From: Sphingobacterium faecale
Lineage (GTDB): Bacteria > Bacteroidota > Bacteroidia > Sphingobacteriales > Sphingobacteriaceae
Reading direction: 5' to 3'
DNA length: 64,000 nt
Assembly: GCF_016746095.1 (NCBI RefSeq)
Contig: NZ_JAERTY010000003.1
Location: 434,001 to 498,000 of the forward strand
Part shown: positions 45,185-53,571 of the stretch, in pieces
Position numbering within the stretch: position 1 is the stretch's first letter
Layout of the letters: each line of letters begins with the position of its first letter
Translations under genes and position numbers: made by a program
Notes under the pieces: generated by a model
Database searches by the model: none
What the model saw: the letters and a program-made list of their open reading frames with translations, nothing else
What the model was told of the DNA's origin: nothing

Positions 45185-47737
45185 ATGAGAGAGCTAATCA
45201 ACAACAATATACTTCTTCTTATTGGTGTACTTTTTTTCAGCTTCGCGAATGCACAGGAAGTTCAGGTCCGTGGCCGTATTTTGGATAAGCAGAATAATGA
45301 ACCCATTTCTTTTGCGACCGTAGCTATAGTAGGTGGCCAACAAAAGACATATTCTGATGATAATGGTAATTTTAATATCACACTGCCAAACAGACAAGTA
45401 AAAGTCCGTGTTTCTTATGTAGGCTATCATGAACAGATGTTGGATCTAAGTGGTAATAAGACAAATTTTGATTTATTATTAGATCCCGAAAACATGATTG
45501 ACGAAGTCGTTGTAAAAAGACCTAAACTCAAGTATTCGAATAAAAACAATCCGGCAGTCGAACTGATACGTCAGGTAATTGCCCACCGTGATCAGAATAG
45601 GCTGACAGGTCAGGATTTTGCTGAATATGAACAATACGAAAAAATTTCTTTAGGTTTAAGTAACCTTTCTCCCAAATTTGTCAACAGGAAGGTTTTTAAA
45701 AACTACCAGTTTCTTTTTCAAAAGGATGATTCTACAGCGACAGAGAGTTACGTATTACCTGCCTTTATCGAAGAAAAAGTCTCCAAAGTCTACTATAGAA
45801 ATGATCCCGAAAAAACGAAGCAGTACATCATTGCGGAACAGCGTGCTGAATTTGACCCTAAATTTATCGATAATGACGGACTGTCCAGCTATTTTAACAA
45901 ACTTTACGAAAAGGTAGATATCTATGATAGTAACATTAGCTTATTGACTAACCAGTTTTTAAGTCCTATTGCTAATAGTTCTCCTACCTTTTATCGCTTC
46001 TATATCACAGATACCATCAAAACAGATCAGCCTTGGTTGATCGAATTAAGTTTCTTCCCGCGCAATAAGAGCGATTTCTTATTTCAAGGAAAACTTTATA
46101 TTACACTAGATGGACAGTATGCTGTACAAGGTGCAAAGATGAAAGTCAGTGATGATATTAACCTCAATTTTGTTCGGGATCTGAACATTGAACTTGCGTT
46201 CAAAAAAGACAATCGCAACAAGTATTTCTTAAACAAAAGTAGCCTAGGAATTGATTTTTCATTAACAGAAAAAGGAAAGGGAATCCGAGGAAACCGTATT
46301 GTATATTATAAAGACTATGTCAATGGAAGACAGCAGCCAGACAGTATCTATGCCGGTGAAGATGTCGTACGTGTACCTGCTCCACCTCAAACGGAAGAAG
46401 TCAGAGAAAGCTATTGGGCAGGTCTGCGACATGAACCTTTAAGTGGTGCCGAAATAAACATCTATCACAATATAGACTCCCTACAATTGATGTCTTCCTT
46501 TCGGAGGGTTATGGACATCGGCGCGCTCCTTCTTTCGGGATATAAACAAGCTGGCCCTGTAGAGATAGGTCCAGTCAATACTTTTTACAGCTATAACCCT
46601 GTAGAGGGGTTACGGCTCCGCATAGGGGGACGAACGACAGAGAGTCTGAGCACACGATTCTATTCAGAAGCTTATGCAGCCTATGGTTTTAATGATAAAA
46701 AGTGGAAATATTTTGTAAGTGGTACCTACTCCTTGAACAATAAGTCGGTGTATAAATTTCCACAACATTATATCCGCGCATCGGTACAGCATGACACCAA
46801 AATACCAGGTCAAAATCTTGAATTTATTCAAGAGGATAATATTTTATTGTCATTCAAACGTGGGGAAAATGAAAGTTATCTTTATAATGACATCTATAAA
46901 CTAGAATATAAAGCTGAATTTCAGAACCATCTTTCGTTGACCGGAGGTCTCAGTAAATGGAGACAACAACCTGCTGGAGTAATACGTTACGAGATGAGAC
47001 CTGAACAGGGAGATCCTTATCTAGTTCAGGAACTCAATACAACAGAAGTGTCTCTAGGATTAAGATGGGCTCCGAAGGAACAATACTATCAAGGAAAGTT
47101 GTACCGAACCCCTATTTTCAATCAATACCCAATTTTTACCGTCAATTATACGGCCGGTATTAAAGGATTCATGGAAGGCGAGTATAACTATCACAACTTT
47201 ACGGCAAGTGCTTTTAAACGCTTCTATCTGTCTCAGTTAGGACAGGCAGATGTGACTATAGATGGAGGATATACCTTAGGTAACAATATCCCCTATCCTC
47301 TACTGACTATACACCGTGCTAATCAGACTTACGCATATCAACTGCAATCCTACAACCTCATGAATTTTATGGAATTTATAACGGATCACCACGTAGGACT
47401 GAACGTACAGTATTATATGAATGGTTTTATTTTGAATAAAATCCCTTTGATAAAGCGCTTGCAGCTTAGAGAAGTATTCAGTTTCAAAGGACTTTACGGA
47501 GGACTTAGAAATGAAAATAACCCCACACTGAATAATAAAGTTTATTCATGGCAGACAAATTCTGATGGTAATATATCTTCGTTCACTTTTGGCTCCGATC
47601 CTTATATGGAAGCTAGTGTGGGACTTGCCAATATCTTTAAGATATTACGTATAGATTATGTAAAGCGATTGAATTATTTAGATCACCCTAATGTATCCAA
47701 ATGGGGTATACGTGCACGAATTAAGTTTGATTTTTAA
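45185..47737 (+). CDS. DUF5686 family outer membrane protein with carboxypeptidase-regulatory-like domain
   Basis: 850 residues. The signal peptide is cleaved near NAQ (residue 23). Residues about 25-110 form a CarboxypepD_reg-like beta-sandwich (VRGRILDKQNNEPISFATVAI, split at its middle, then YSDDNGNFNITLP and VSYVGYHEQ), as at the N-terminus of TonB-dependent receptors. DEVVVKRPKLKYSNKNNPAVE introduces the DUF5686 body, and the C-terminus has barrel-like strands ending in RARIKFDF. There is no TonB plug. It is a surface protein of unknown function common in Bacteroidetes. The 200 bp upstream contain only TAACTTTTG as a possible imperfect -7 element. Confidence 0.87.
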   Translation: MRELINNNILLLIGVLFFSFANAQEVQVRGRILDKQNNEPISFATVAIVGGQQKTYSDDNGNFNITLPNRQVKVRVSYVGYHEQMLDLSGNKTNFDLLLDPENMIDEVVVKRPKLKYSNKNNPAVELIRQVIAHRDQNRLTGQDFAEYEQYEKISLGLSNLSPKFVNRKVFKNYQFLFQKDDSTATESYVLPAFIEEKVSKVYYRNDPEKTKQYIIAEQRAEFDPKFIDNDGLSSYFNKLYEKVDIYDSNISLLTNQFLSPIANSSPTFYRFYITDTIKTDQPWLIELSFFPRNKSDFLFQGKLYITLDGQYAVQGAKMKVSDDINLNFVRDLNIELAFKKDNRNKYFLNKSSLGIDFSLTEKGKGIRGNRIVYYKDYVNGRQQPDSIYAGEDVVRVPAPPQTEEVRESYWAGLRHEPLSGAEINIYHNIDSLQLMSSFRRVMDIGALLLSGYKQAGPVEIGPVNTFYSYNPVEGLRLRIGGRTTESLSTRFYSEAYAAYGFNDKKWKYFVSGTYSLNNKSVYKFPQHYIRASVQHDTKIPGQNLEFIQEDNILLSFKRGENESYLYNDIYKLEYKAEFQNHLSLTGGLSKWRQQPAGVIRYEMRPEQGDPYLVQELNTTEVSLGLRWAPKEQYYQGKLYRTPIFNQYPIFTVNYTAGIKGFMEGEYNYHNFTASAFKRFYLSQLGQADVTIDGGYTLGNNIPYPLLTIHRANQTYAYQLQSYNLMNFMEFITDHHVGLNVQYYMNGFILNKIPLIKRLQLREVFSFKGLYGGLRNENNPTLNNKVYSWQTNSDGNISSFTFGSDPYMEASVGLANIFKILRIDYVKRLNYLDHPNVSKWGIRARIKFDF

Positions 47738-47746
47738 GGTATTAAA

Positions 47747-47774
47747 AAAAGGTCCAAGATTTTGGACCCTTTTC
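47747..47774. terminator. Bidirectional terminator between the DUF5686 gene and the 88-aa gene
   Basis: AAAAGGTCCAA-GATT-TTGGACC with flanking A and T runs. The minus-strand reading has seven T after the stem and serves the 88-aa gene; the plus-strand reading has a C and four T and serves the DUF5686 gene. Confidence 0.85.
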
Positions 47775-47777
47775 TCT

Positions 47778-48044
47778 CTAATACTCAACAGATATAATAG
47801 AAGATAACGGGATTAGCACACCACTTTTTATTTGTATGTACTTATCCGTTAGAGACCATACTGTCGTCTCTATCCGCATAGGGCCATCTTCTGTATTGAA
47901 CACAATGGTCACTTTCGATTTAAACTCATTTCCCAAACGTTGTGCATCTTTCAATTTACCGCACAACTCCTCCACTTTGTTGTCCTCTGCGGCGATAATT
48001 TTGTAATTGTTGATGCTTTCCTTTTCTATTAATGTTCCGATCAT
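47778..48044 (-). CDS. Hypothetical protein, 88 aa
   Basis: 88 residues from ATG 48044; a TTG at 48068 would add eight. I do not recognise a family. A helix (VEELCGKLKDAQRLGNEF) is followed by three or four strands (KVTIVFNTEDGPMRIETTVW, split at TEDG; YIQIKSGVLIPLSSIISVEY at the end), suggesting a small alpha/beta cytoplasmic protein. A near-consensus -7 element (TATATTTA) lies about 60 bp upstream on the minus strand. The terminator follows 3 bp beyond the stop. Confidence 0.75.
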   Translation of the reverse strand: MIGTLIEKESINNYKIIAAEDNKVEELCGKLKDAQRLGNEFKSKVTIVFNTEDGPMRIETTVWSLTDKYIQIKSGVLIPLSSIISVEY

Positions 48045-48167
48045 TTTAAACGTATTTAAATCCGACAATTAGTTATTTAATAACTCCTATATAAATATAG
48101 CTAAATGTGTTTTTAAAAATCAATTGTTATAAAATAATTACATTAACATTAACATAATTTTAAGGTT

Positions 48168-48770
48168 TCAATCCAATAACTGCAAGCGTAATGAAGAACG
48201 GAAGATATTACTGTTACTATTCAAAATTAACTCATATCGCTCAGGGTATTCTTGTTCTAATCGAGATTTGAAAAGTCGAATCAATTCCATCTTACTCTGA
48301 TCATGAACGTGGTGATTGACTCTGTTACTCACTTCCAGTATTAAATAATTTCCGCTAACTCGTCCTTTTATTCGCAGGGGAAACTTTGCTCCGACATGAT
48401 ATCCATAATGGAGGGCATTTTGAATTAATGGAAATAATATAAAAGGGCAAATACTAAACTGTTGCACTTCTAAGGGGAAATCATATTGAACGAGAATTTC
48501 ATTTCCCTTATAATACCTATAAAATGCAATATAGCGTTCCAGATTATGCTGTTCTTCCACCAGTGGGATCTTATTGCCTGCCTGAGCATTAATCGCAGCC
48601 TGCATATAGTTATTGAAACCGGGAGGAATCGGTTTTTCATCTTCAAAATGCGCCGACAACAGCTGCACATCCAATTTGCTACGCTCCAAAGACAGCTTGG
48701 ACTCCAACTGTAAAAGCTCGTCCTCTCTGGGCACTTCTTTATTAAATATACGCCTTAGAAATGTCGACAT
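48168..48770 (-). CDS. Degenerate LytS-like histidine kinase domain protein
   Basis: 200 residues with no membrane or sensor domain. The order of motifs matches the LytS/YehU kinases. A phosphoacceptor region QLLSAHFEDE (H41-F42) stands where INPHFLFN is expected. EEQHNLERYIAFYRY follows, then the N-box CPFILFPLIQNALHYGYH (N118), and a final MELIRLFKSRLEQEYPERYELIL region (split at SRL). The LFN after the His is lost, and the glycines of the GxGLxN motif are replaced by MELIRL, so ATP hydrolysis is doubtful. It is the third gene of murF/alr-DUF502-this, 5 bp after DUF502. No response regulator is adjacent. Confidence 0.7.
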   Translation of the reverse strand: MSTFLRRIFNKEVPREDELLQLESKLSLERSKLDVQLLSAHFEDEKPIPPGFNNYMQAAINAQAGNKIPLVEEQHNLERYIAFYRYYKGNEILVQYDFPLEVQQFSICPFILFPLIQNALHYGYHVGAKFPLRIKGRVSGNYLILEVSNRVNHHVHDQSKMELIRLFKSRLEQEYPERYELILNSNSNIFRSSLRLQLLD

Positions 48771-48775
48771 GATAC

Positions 48776-49372
48776 TTACTCAATTCCTGACACACCACCA
48801 GAGACGACTAATTTCATAGCATCAGTAGCAGTCATATTCAATTTGGTAACACGTGAAGAATGGACGATCACAACCTGACCGGCAAACGAATAGGAATATG
48901 GAAAATATACAATTACTTCGTTAGGCAACCCCAACTTCCCCAACTCTTTTTGGGTGAGGAAACCTATTTTTTTCAATCCGGTTTCATTCACTTCTACTAA
49001 TACAGGCTCGTTGAATTTCTTCGCATCTCCTACAAAAGCTTCGGTGAAATCCTTAATCGAAGAGTATAAGGTATTGAACAACGGAATTCTATTCACCGTT
49101 CTGTTCAACCAACTTTTAATAGGTGCTGTCACTAACGTCGTAAATACTATCCCTACGATAATCAATAGTACGATGACAGTAAGGATACCGATTCCGGGGA
49201 TATATAAGGGATGCCCCTGTTCATCCTCTAAAAAATGCTGGGTAATATTCAATGCGTTGTCCAGTGACGCAACGATCCATACAATTAAAAAAACTGCACC
49301 CGCTAAAGGAACAACGACCAGTGTGCCCTTAATCAAATAATACAGTAACCGTTGAAAAATCTTCCTTAACAT
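48776..49372 (-). CDS. DUF502 family membrane protein
   Basis: 198 residues. Two transmembrane helices (about 12-35 and 58-82) frame a periplasmic loop. A cytoplasmic beta-rich domain follows with the family pattern IPLFNTLYSSIKDFTEAF and FPYSYSFAGQVVIVHSSRV. Function is unknown; the family is widespread and often near envelope genes. It starts 2 bp after the murF/alr stop and is followed after 5 bp by the LytS-like gene, so the three are one transcription unit. Confidence 0.88.
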   Translation of the reverse strand: MLRKIFQRLLYYLIKGTLVVVPLAGAVFLIVWIVASLDNALNITQHFLEDEQGHPLYIPGIGILTVIVLLIIVGIVFTTLVTAPIKSWLNRTVNRIPLFNTLYSSIKDFTEAFVGDAKKFNEPVLVEVNETGLKKIGFLTQKELGKLGLPNEVIVYFPYSYSFAGQVVIVHSSRVTKLNMTATDAMKLVVSGGVSGIE

Positions 49373-49374
49373 AA

Positions 49375-51807
49375 TTACTCGTAAAAATACACTCTTTTTA
49401 CTCGAGATGAAATACCTGTTAACAATTCATAAGGAATAGTTCCTATATTTTTTGCTGATTGATTAATATTGGGGAATACTAATACTTCATCCCCTTCCCT
49501 CGCTACTATATCGGTTACATCTAGCATACACATATCCATACATATATTTCCTACGGTAGGAACAAGACTATTGTTAATAGCCATCTTTCCTACTCCATTG
49601 CCCAATCTCCTATCATAGCCGTCTGCATAGCCTATTTTTACGGTGGCTATTCTTGAATCGCGCTGTAACACTCCTTTTCTATCATAGCCTACGGTCTCGC
49701 CGGCAGATAGTTCTTTAATCTGTGTGATCGTAGTTTTCAAGCTTCCTACTTCTTGCAGCGACAGACTGTTGGGGGCCATATCAAATCCGTATGCCCCGAT
49801 CCCTAATCGCACCATATCAAAATGAGCTTCTGGGTGATGAACTATCCCTGAGGTATTACAGATATGTTTTATCACGGTATACCCTAAAGTGGTTTCAACT
49901 TGGGTCGACATGCGCTTAAATAGTGCTATCTGCTGTGCCGAAAATTTTTTTAGCTCTTCATTTCCCGCTCCTACCAAATGTGAAAACACGGTAGCTACAC
50001 GAAGCTGCGTATGCGCAGCAATAATCATCAATGCTTCCTCTATTTCTCGTTCCATAAATCCTAACCTGTGCATTCCTGTATCCAATTTCAAATGTATAGG
50101 GTAAGCCTTAATATCCCTTTCTTTTAGAAAAGCTACAAATGCCTTCAGAATCCTCAATGAATATATCTCAGGCTCCAAACTATACAGTAGAATATCTTCA
50201 AAAGTCCCTTCATGTGGACTAAGTACCATAATAGGTAGGCTAATCCCTCCTCGTCGTAATTCGGCGCCTTCATCAACGAAAGCGACTGTAAGGTAATCGA
50301 CCTTATTAAACTGTAGAACATTTGCAATTTCAAAACTACCGCTACCATATGAAAAAGCCTTAACCATAGTCATCATACGCACCCCCTTTTTAAGGCAAGA
50401 ACGATACTGTGAAAGATTGTTTTCCAATGCTTTCAAATTGATCTCTAAGACGGTATCATGCGACTTCTCGACCAAGAGACGACTAAGCCGTTCTAATTCA
50501 AATCTACGCCCTCCCTTTAACAGTAAAACATTATCCCTTAAATCTAATTGTTCTAGGGAATCTATCAATAGATCCGTCGATTCGAACAATAAAGAGGGGG
50601 TAGTCAACTGCTGCTGTAGACTAGTCAATCTATTTCCGACGAGAATTATCTGACTTAATGATTGTACATTGAGCAGTTCAGCCAATCTACCGATAGACAA
50701 AGATGTCCACTCTTGTCCCTCAAAATCACTTAGCACCAGCTTTTTTACGGAACTTTGGTTTTGTTGTCCCAAAAAGTCTAAGGCAATCTGTAAAGAAGCC
50801 AGATCATTGGAGTATGTATCATCTATGATGCTACTGTTGTGTTTGCCTTTTTTCAACTGTAATCTCATCTCTAAGGGGCGCAACCAGGCTAGACGCTTTT
50901 TAATAACTTCCATATCGTACCCCAAAGTCAACATGACCAACGTACAGGTCAATACGTTATCAATGGAAGCCTTGTCAATAAATGGAACAGTCACAGCACA
51001 TTCTAAAGCTCCATAACGTAGCATTAGTATGGTTGTCTCTTCATCCTTCTGTACTTTTAAAAGTCTTAAGTTATCAGTCAGTTGATCTCCCCATGTGATA
51101 TAGTCGGAATCGACCAATGAAGCAGAGGATAATGCTGCGGACGGTGCCACAACAGTCTTTACTTCTTTGAATAATTTCAATTTTTCATCTATCTTTTGCT
51201 TTTCCGAATCAAATCCTTCCTGATGGGCAGGGCCTATTCCTGTCAGTATGCCCAACGTCGGACGTATTATATCCTGCAAAGCGTCCATTTCTCCCACTTT
51301 ACTAATGCCCGCTTCGATAAGAGCTAAGTCATGTTCTTTTGTGAGATTCCATAACGATAGTGCTACACCAAGTTGAGAATTATAGCTTTTGGGACTCTGA
51401 TAGCAATTGTACTCCGGCGCCAGTAATTGATGAAGCCAAGTCTTGACGATAGTCTTACCGTTACTTCCCGTTATCCCTATGACTGGGATGGAAAAATGAT
51501 TACGATGATAGGCAGCTAATTGCTGTAAGGCTCGAAGGGTATTTTCTACCCAGACAAAATTTGCGTCTAAATATGGCGAGATATCGAAATCATTATCGGA
51601 TATCACAAAGTTTCGGACTCCCTTCTCATAAGCTTCCTCTATATAGCGATGTCCATCTCTTTGTTGGACTAGAGCAAAAAAAAGACTACTCTCTCCCATC
51701 CTGATTTTTCGTGTATCATAAGCTAATGCAGAAAAAGTGGAATTCGGTAAGTTTAAATGACTCTTACGGCTACCAATAGGCTGAAGAATCGTATCTAATG
51801 TATACAT
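49375..51807 (-). CDS. murF: Bifunctional UDP-MurNAc-tripeptide:D-Ala-D-Ala ligase / alanine racemase
   Basis: 810 residues, a fusion characteristic of Bacteroidetes. The MurF half (1-450) has the Mur-ligase P-loop GITGSNGKT (111-119) and GIGPAHQEGFDS. The racemase half begins with VLEINLKALENNL and carries the PLP lysine K483 in MVKAFSYGSG, then LKLDTGMHRLGF and VRLGIGAYGF. One protein thus makes D-alanine and attaches the D-Ala-D-Ala dipeptide to the cytoplasmic peptidoglycan precursor. It heads the operon with DUF502 and the LytS-like protein. No consensus promoter is seen in the 120 bp shared with recX. Confidence 0.95.
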   Translation of the reverse strand: MYTLDTILQPIGSRKSHLNLPNSTFSALAYDTRKIRMGESSLFFALVQQRDGHRYIEEAYEKGVRNFVISDNDFDISPYLDANFVWVENTLRALQQLAAYHRNHFSIPVIGITGSNGKTIVKTWLHQLLAPEYNCYQSPKSYNSQLGVALSLWNLTKEHDLALIEAGISKVGEMDALQDIIRPTLGILTGIGPAHQEGFDSEKQKIDEKLKLFKEVKTVVAPSAALSSASLVDSDYITWGDQLTDNLRLLKVQKDEETTILMLRYGALECAVTVPFIDKASIDNVLTCTLVMLTLGYDMEVIKKRLAWLRPLEMRLQLKKGKHNSSIIDDTYSNDLASLQIALDFLGQQNQSSVKKLVLSDFEGQEWTSLSIGRLAELLNVQSLSQIILVGNRLTSLQQQLTTPSLLFESTDLLIDSLEQLDLRDNVLLLKGGRRFELERLSRLLVEKSHDTVLEINLKALENNLSQYRSCLKKGVRMMTMVKAFSYGSGSFEIANVLQFNKVDYLTVAFVDEGAELRRGGISLPIMVLSPHEGTFEDILLYSLEPEIYSLRILKAFVAFLKERDIKAYPIHLKLDTGMHRLGFMEREIEEALMIIAAHTQLRVATVFSHLVGAGNEELKKFSAQQIALFKRMSTQVETTLGYTVIKHICNTSGIVHHPEAHFDMVRLGIGAYGFDMAPNSLSLQEVGSLKTTITQIKELSAGETVGYDRKGVLQRDSRIATVKIGYADGYDRRLGNGVGKMAINNSLVPTVGNICMDMCMLDVTDIVAREGDEVLVFPNINQSAKNIGTIPYELLTGISSRVKRVYFYE

Positions 51808-51914
51808 AGCTAAGAATTAAACGAATAGTGAAGAGTTGAAAACAACTTCTGAATAAGAAACAAATTTCATCATTATTTTTAATAAGTAAAAGTGGATTAT
51901 CCTATGCTTTTACA

Positions 51915-51922
51915 TAAGTTTG
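51915..51922 (+). promoter_or_regulatory. -7 element abutting the recX start
   Basis: TAAGTTTG matches TAnnTTTG and its final G is 4 nt from the ATG at 51927, predicting a leaderless mRNA. No -33 TTTG at the expected place. Confidence 0.4.
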
Positions 51923-51926
51923 TAGA

Positions 51927-52403
51927 ATGGAAGAGCAGCGCCCACATAAAAAAATATTCACGCCGCATCAAGTAAAATTAAAAGCCGAGGCCTACTGCGC
52001 CTATCAGGAAAGATCTCAACAAGAGGTAAGAGACAAGCTCTACGAATGGGGATTACACCTAGAGAATGTCGAGCAAATAATTAGCGAACTGATTGCTACC
52101 AATTTTCTAAATGAAGAACGTTTTGCTAATGCTTTTGTTTTGGGTAAATTTAGAATAAAAGGTTGGGGTAAGATTAAAATACAACAACATCTAAAAGCAA
52201 AAAGAGTATCTCCCCCTTTAATAAAGGCGGCACTACAACAAATCGATCTCGATGATTATGAGCAGAAGTTGACAACTATTATCGAAAAGAAAATAAACGG
52301 AGATGTACAACAACTTACTATACAGGATAAAGCCAAGCTCATACGCTACCTACAAAGCAAGGGTTATGAGAATGCTCTTATTTTTGAGAAAATAAGGGTC
52401 TGA
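51927..52403 (+). CDS. recX: Regulatory protein RecX
   Basis: 158 residues, the normal length for RecX. The family is helical and built of three-helix repeats; visible landmarks are LKAEAYCAYQERSQQEVRDKL (split at QERS), NEERFANAFVLGKFRIKGWG and KIQQHLKAKRVS. RecX binds RecA filaments and limits recombination and SOS activity; recA is not in this window. Transcription is divergent from murF/alr. The start codon lies 4 nt from a promoter -7 element. Confidence 0.93.
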   Translation: MEEQRPHKKIFTPHQVKLKAEAYCAYQERSQQEVRDKLYEWGLHLENVEQIISELIATNFLNEERFANAFVLGKFRIKGWGKIKIQQHLKAKRVSPPLIKAALQQIDLDDYEQKLTTIIEKKINGDVQQLTIQDKAKLIRYLQSKGYENALIFEKIRV

Positions 52404-52430
52404 TATAAGTTTTTATTTTTCACTTTTTTC

Positions 52431-52461
52431 TTTGCAGAATTGCATTATTACTCTATATTTG
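52431..52461 (+). promoter_or_regulatory. Perfect consensus promoter of the tRNA-Gly/tRNA-Leu unit
   Basis: TTTG (52431-52434), exactly 19 bp, then TATATTTG (52454-52461). The predicted start is 6-7 nt upstream of tRNA-Gly. Confidence 0.85.
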
Positions 52462-52472
52462 CACCACGTCAA

Positions 52473-52545
52473 GCGAAAGTAGCTCAGTTGGTAGAGCACA
52501 ACCTTGCCAAGGTTGGGGTCGCGAGTTCGAATCTCGTCTTTCGCT
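52473..52545 (+). tRNA. tRNA-Gly (GCC anticodon)
   Basis: Complete 73-nt cloverleaf: acceptor GCGAAAG/CTTTCGC, D arm GCTC/GAGC, anticodon stem CAACC/GGTTG with loop TTGCCAA (anticodon GCC), T arm GCGAG/CTCGT region with TTCGAAT, discriminator T. CCA is not encoded. Five nt separate it from tRNA-Leu. Confidence 0.98.
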
Positions 52546-52550
52546 CAGTT

Positions 52551-52635
52551 GCCTAGGTGGTGGAACTGGTAGACACGCAGGACTTAAAATCCTGTTCCCG
52601 TTAAGGGAGTGCGGGTTCGATTCCCGCCCTAGGTA
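52551..52635 (+). tRNA. tRNA-Leu (TAA anticodon)
   Basis: 85 nt with a long variable arm (TTCCCGTTAAGGGAGT), typical of leucine tRNAs. Acceptor GCCTAGG/CCTAGGT closes with a G-U pair. Anticodon stem CAGGA/TCCTG with loop CTTAAAA gives anticodon TAA. Discriminator A; CCA is not encoded. Co-transcribed with tRNA-Gly. Confidence 0.98.
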
Positions 52636-52637
52636 CA

Positions 52638-52667
52638 AAAGGCTAATCTTGAGATTAGCCTTTTTTT
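52638..52667 (+). terminator. Rho-independent terminator of the tRNA unit
   Basis: An 11-bp stem (AAAGGCTAATC with GATTAGCCTTT), loop TTGA, then seven T. It begins 2 nt after tRNA-Leu. Confidence 0.95.
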
Positions 52668-52784
52668 ATTCTTTCTTTGGACTCTCTGCTCTTTCTAGAA
52701 TTCTTTGAATAAATTTCGGTGATAAACTTGCATTGATGTGCAACTCTATACATCTCTTTTCTTTATGTGACAGATGTAAGCAAA

Positions 52785-52818
52785 CAAAAAAGCGCTAGTA
52801 ATTTTTACTAACGCTTTT
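52785..52818 (-). terminator. Rho-independent terminator of yceI
   Basis: Minus strand: a 14-bp stem with one G-U (AAAAGCGTTAGTAA with TTACTAGCGCTTTT), 3-nt loop and a T run. It lies 22 bp beyond the stop. The 117 bp between the tRNA terminator and this site hold no gene that I can see. Confidence 0.9.
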
Positions 52819-52840
52819 TGTTTCATTATTTACGTATTAA

Positions 52841-53470
52841 TTATTTCTTAGCGATGATATTAACACGGAAGTTAATCTCTTTAGAGATCAAATCATCTTT
52901 TTTTCCTTCATAATTTACTCCCCAATCTTCACGTAAGATATTGAAGTCTGCAGAAGTTTTCACCGTAGTATCTGTGATTTCTTCTACTTTTGCATCAAAA
53001 GTGATGTTTTTTGAAGTTCCTTTAATTACCAAGTTACCTGAAATCACAACATCATTTGCTGTTGCACCGGCTTTTACTTCAGTAATAGCGAAACTAGCCT
53101 CAGGATGAGTAGCAGCGCCAAAGAAATCGTCTGCTTTTAGATGTCCATCCAATTTATCTTTATACTCACCCTCTAAATCTGTAGCCGAGATTGTATTCAT
53201 ATCTAATACAAAGTTTCCACCAGTTATCGCTCCATTATCTACATTCAACTCACCTGATTTTACTTTTACAGTTCCTTCATGGAAACCAGAAACCTTTGTT
53301 CCTTTCCACATGATTTGGCTTGCTTCCGTATCTACCGCATACGCAGCGCCTGCCACTTTGTCTACAGTAGCTACGGAGTCTTTGGTTTCCGCCTTTTTAC
53401 CTTCGGGATTTCCAGCACAAGAAGCAAGGACCATCGCCGCTGCCGCTGAGAATAAAACTAGTTTTTTCAT
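52841..53470 (-). CDS. YceI family lipoprotein
   Basis: 209 residues from ATG 53470; a TTG at 53533 in frame falls within the promoter region and is excluded. A lipoprotein signal has its cysteine at 18 (VLASCAG). The YceI lipocalin-like barrel is visible: YAVDTEASQIMWKGTKVSGFHEGTVKV (split at WKGT), GGNFVLDMNTI, KLDGHLKADDFF, HPEASFAIT and VISGNLVIKGTSKNI. The family binds isoprenoid or other hydrophobic molecules in the periplasm; the ligand here is unknown. It has a well-matched promoter and terminator and stands alone. Confidence 0.93.
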   Translation of the reverse strand: MKKLVLFSAAAAMVLASCAGNPEGKKAETKDSVATVDKVAGAAYAVDTEASQIMWKGTKVSGFHEGTVKVKSGELNVDNGAITGGNFVLDMNTISATDLEGEYKDKLDGHLKADDFFGAATHPEASFAITEVKAGATANDVVISGNLVIKGTSKNITFDAKVEEITDTTVKTSADFNILREDWGVNYEGKKDDLISKEINFRVNIIAKK

Positions 53471-53504
53471 CTTTTGATAATATCTGTTTAAACTTTTATT
53501 TTTA

Positions 53505-53534
53505 CAAAAATAGAATTGCTTTTTAGAAAACAAA
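53505..53534 (-). promoter_or_regulatory. Promoter of yceI
   Basis: Minus strand TTTG (53531-53534), 18 bp, then TATTTTTG (53505-53512). The predicted leader is about 30 nt to ATG 53470. Confidence 0.75.
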
Positions 53535-53539
53535 ATGTA

Positions 53540-53564
53540 TCTGAATATATTAACATTATTCAGA
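53540..53564 (-). terminator. Possible terminator of murA
   Basis: Minus strand: an 8-bp stem (TCTGAATA with TATTCAGA) around a 9-nt loop, followed by TACATTTTGTTTT. The T run is interrupted, so confidence is moderate. It sits between the murA stop and the yceI promoter. Confidence 0.5.
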
Positions 53565-53571
53565 CAATTTA

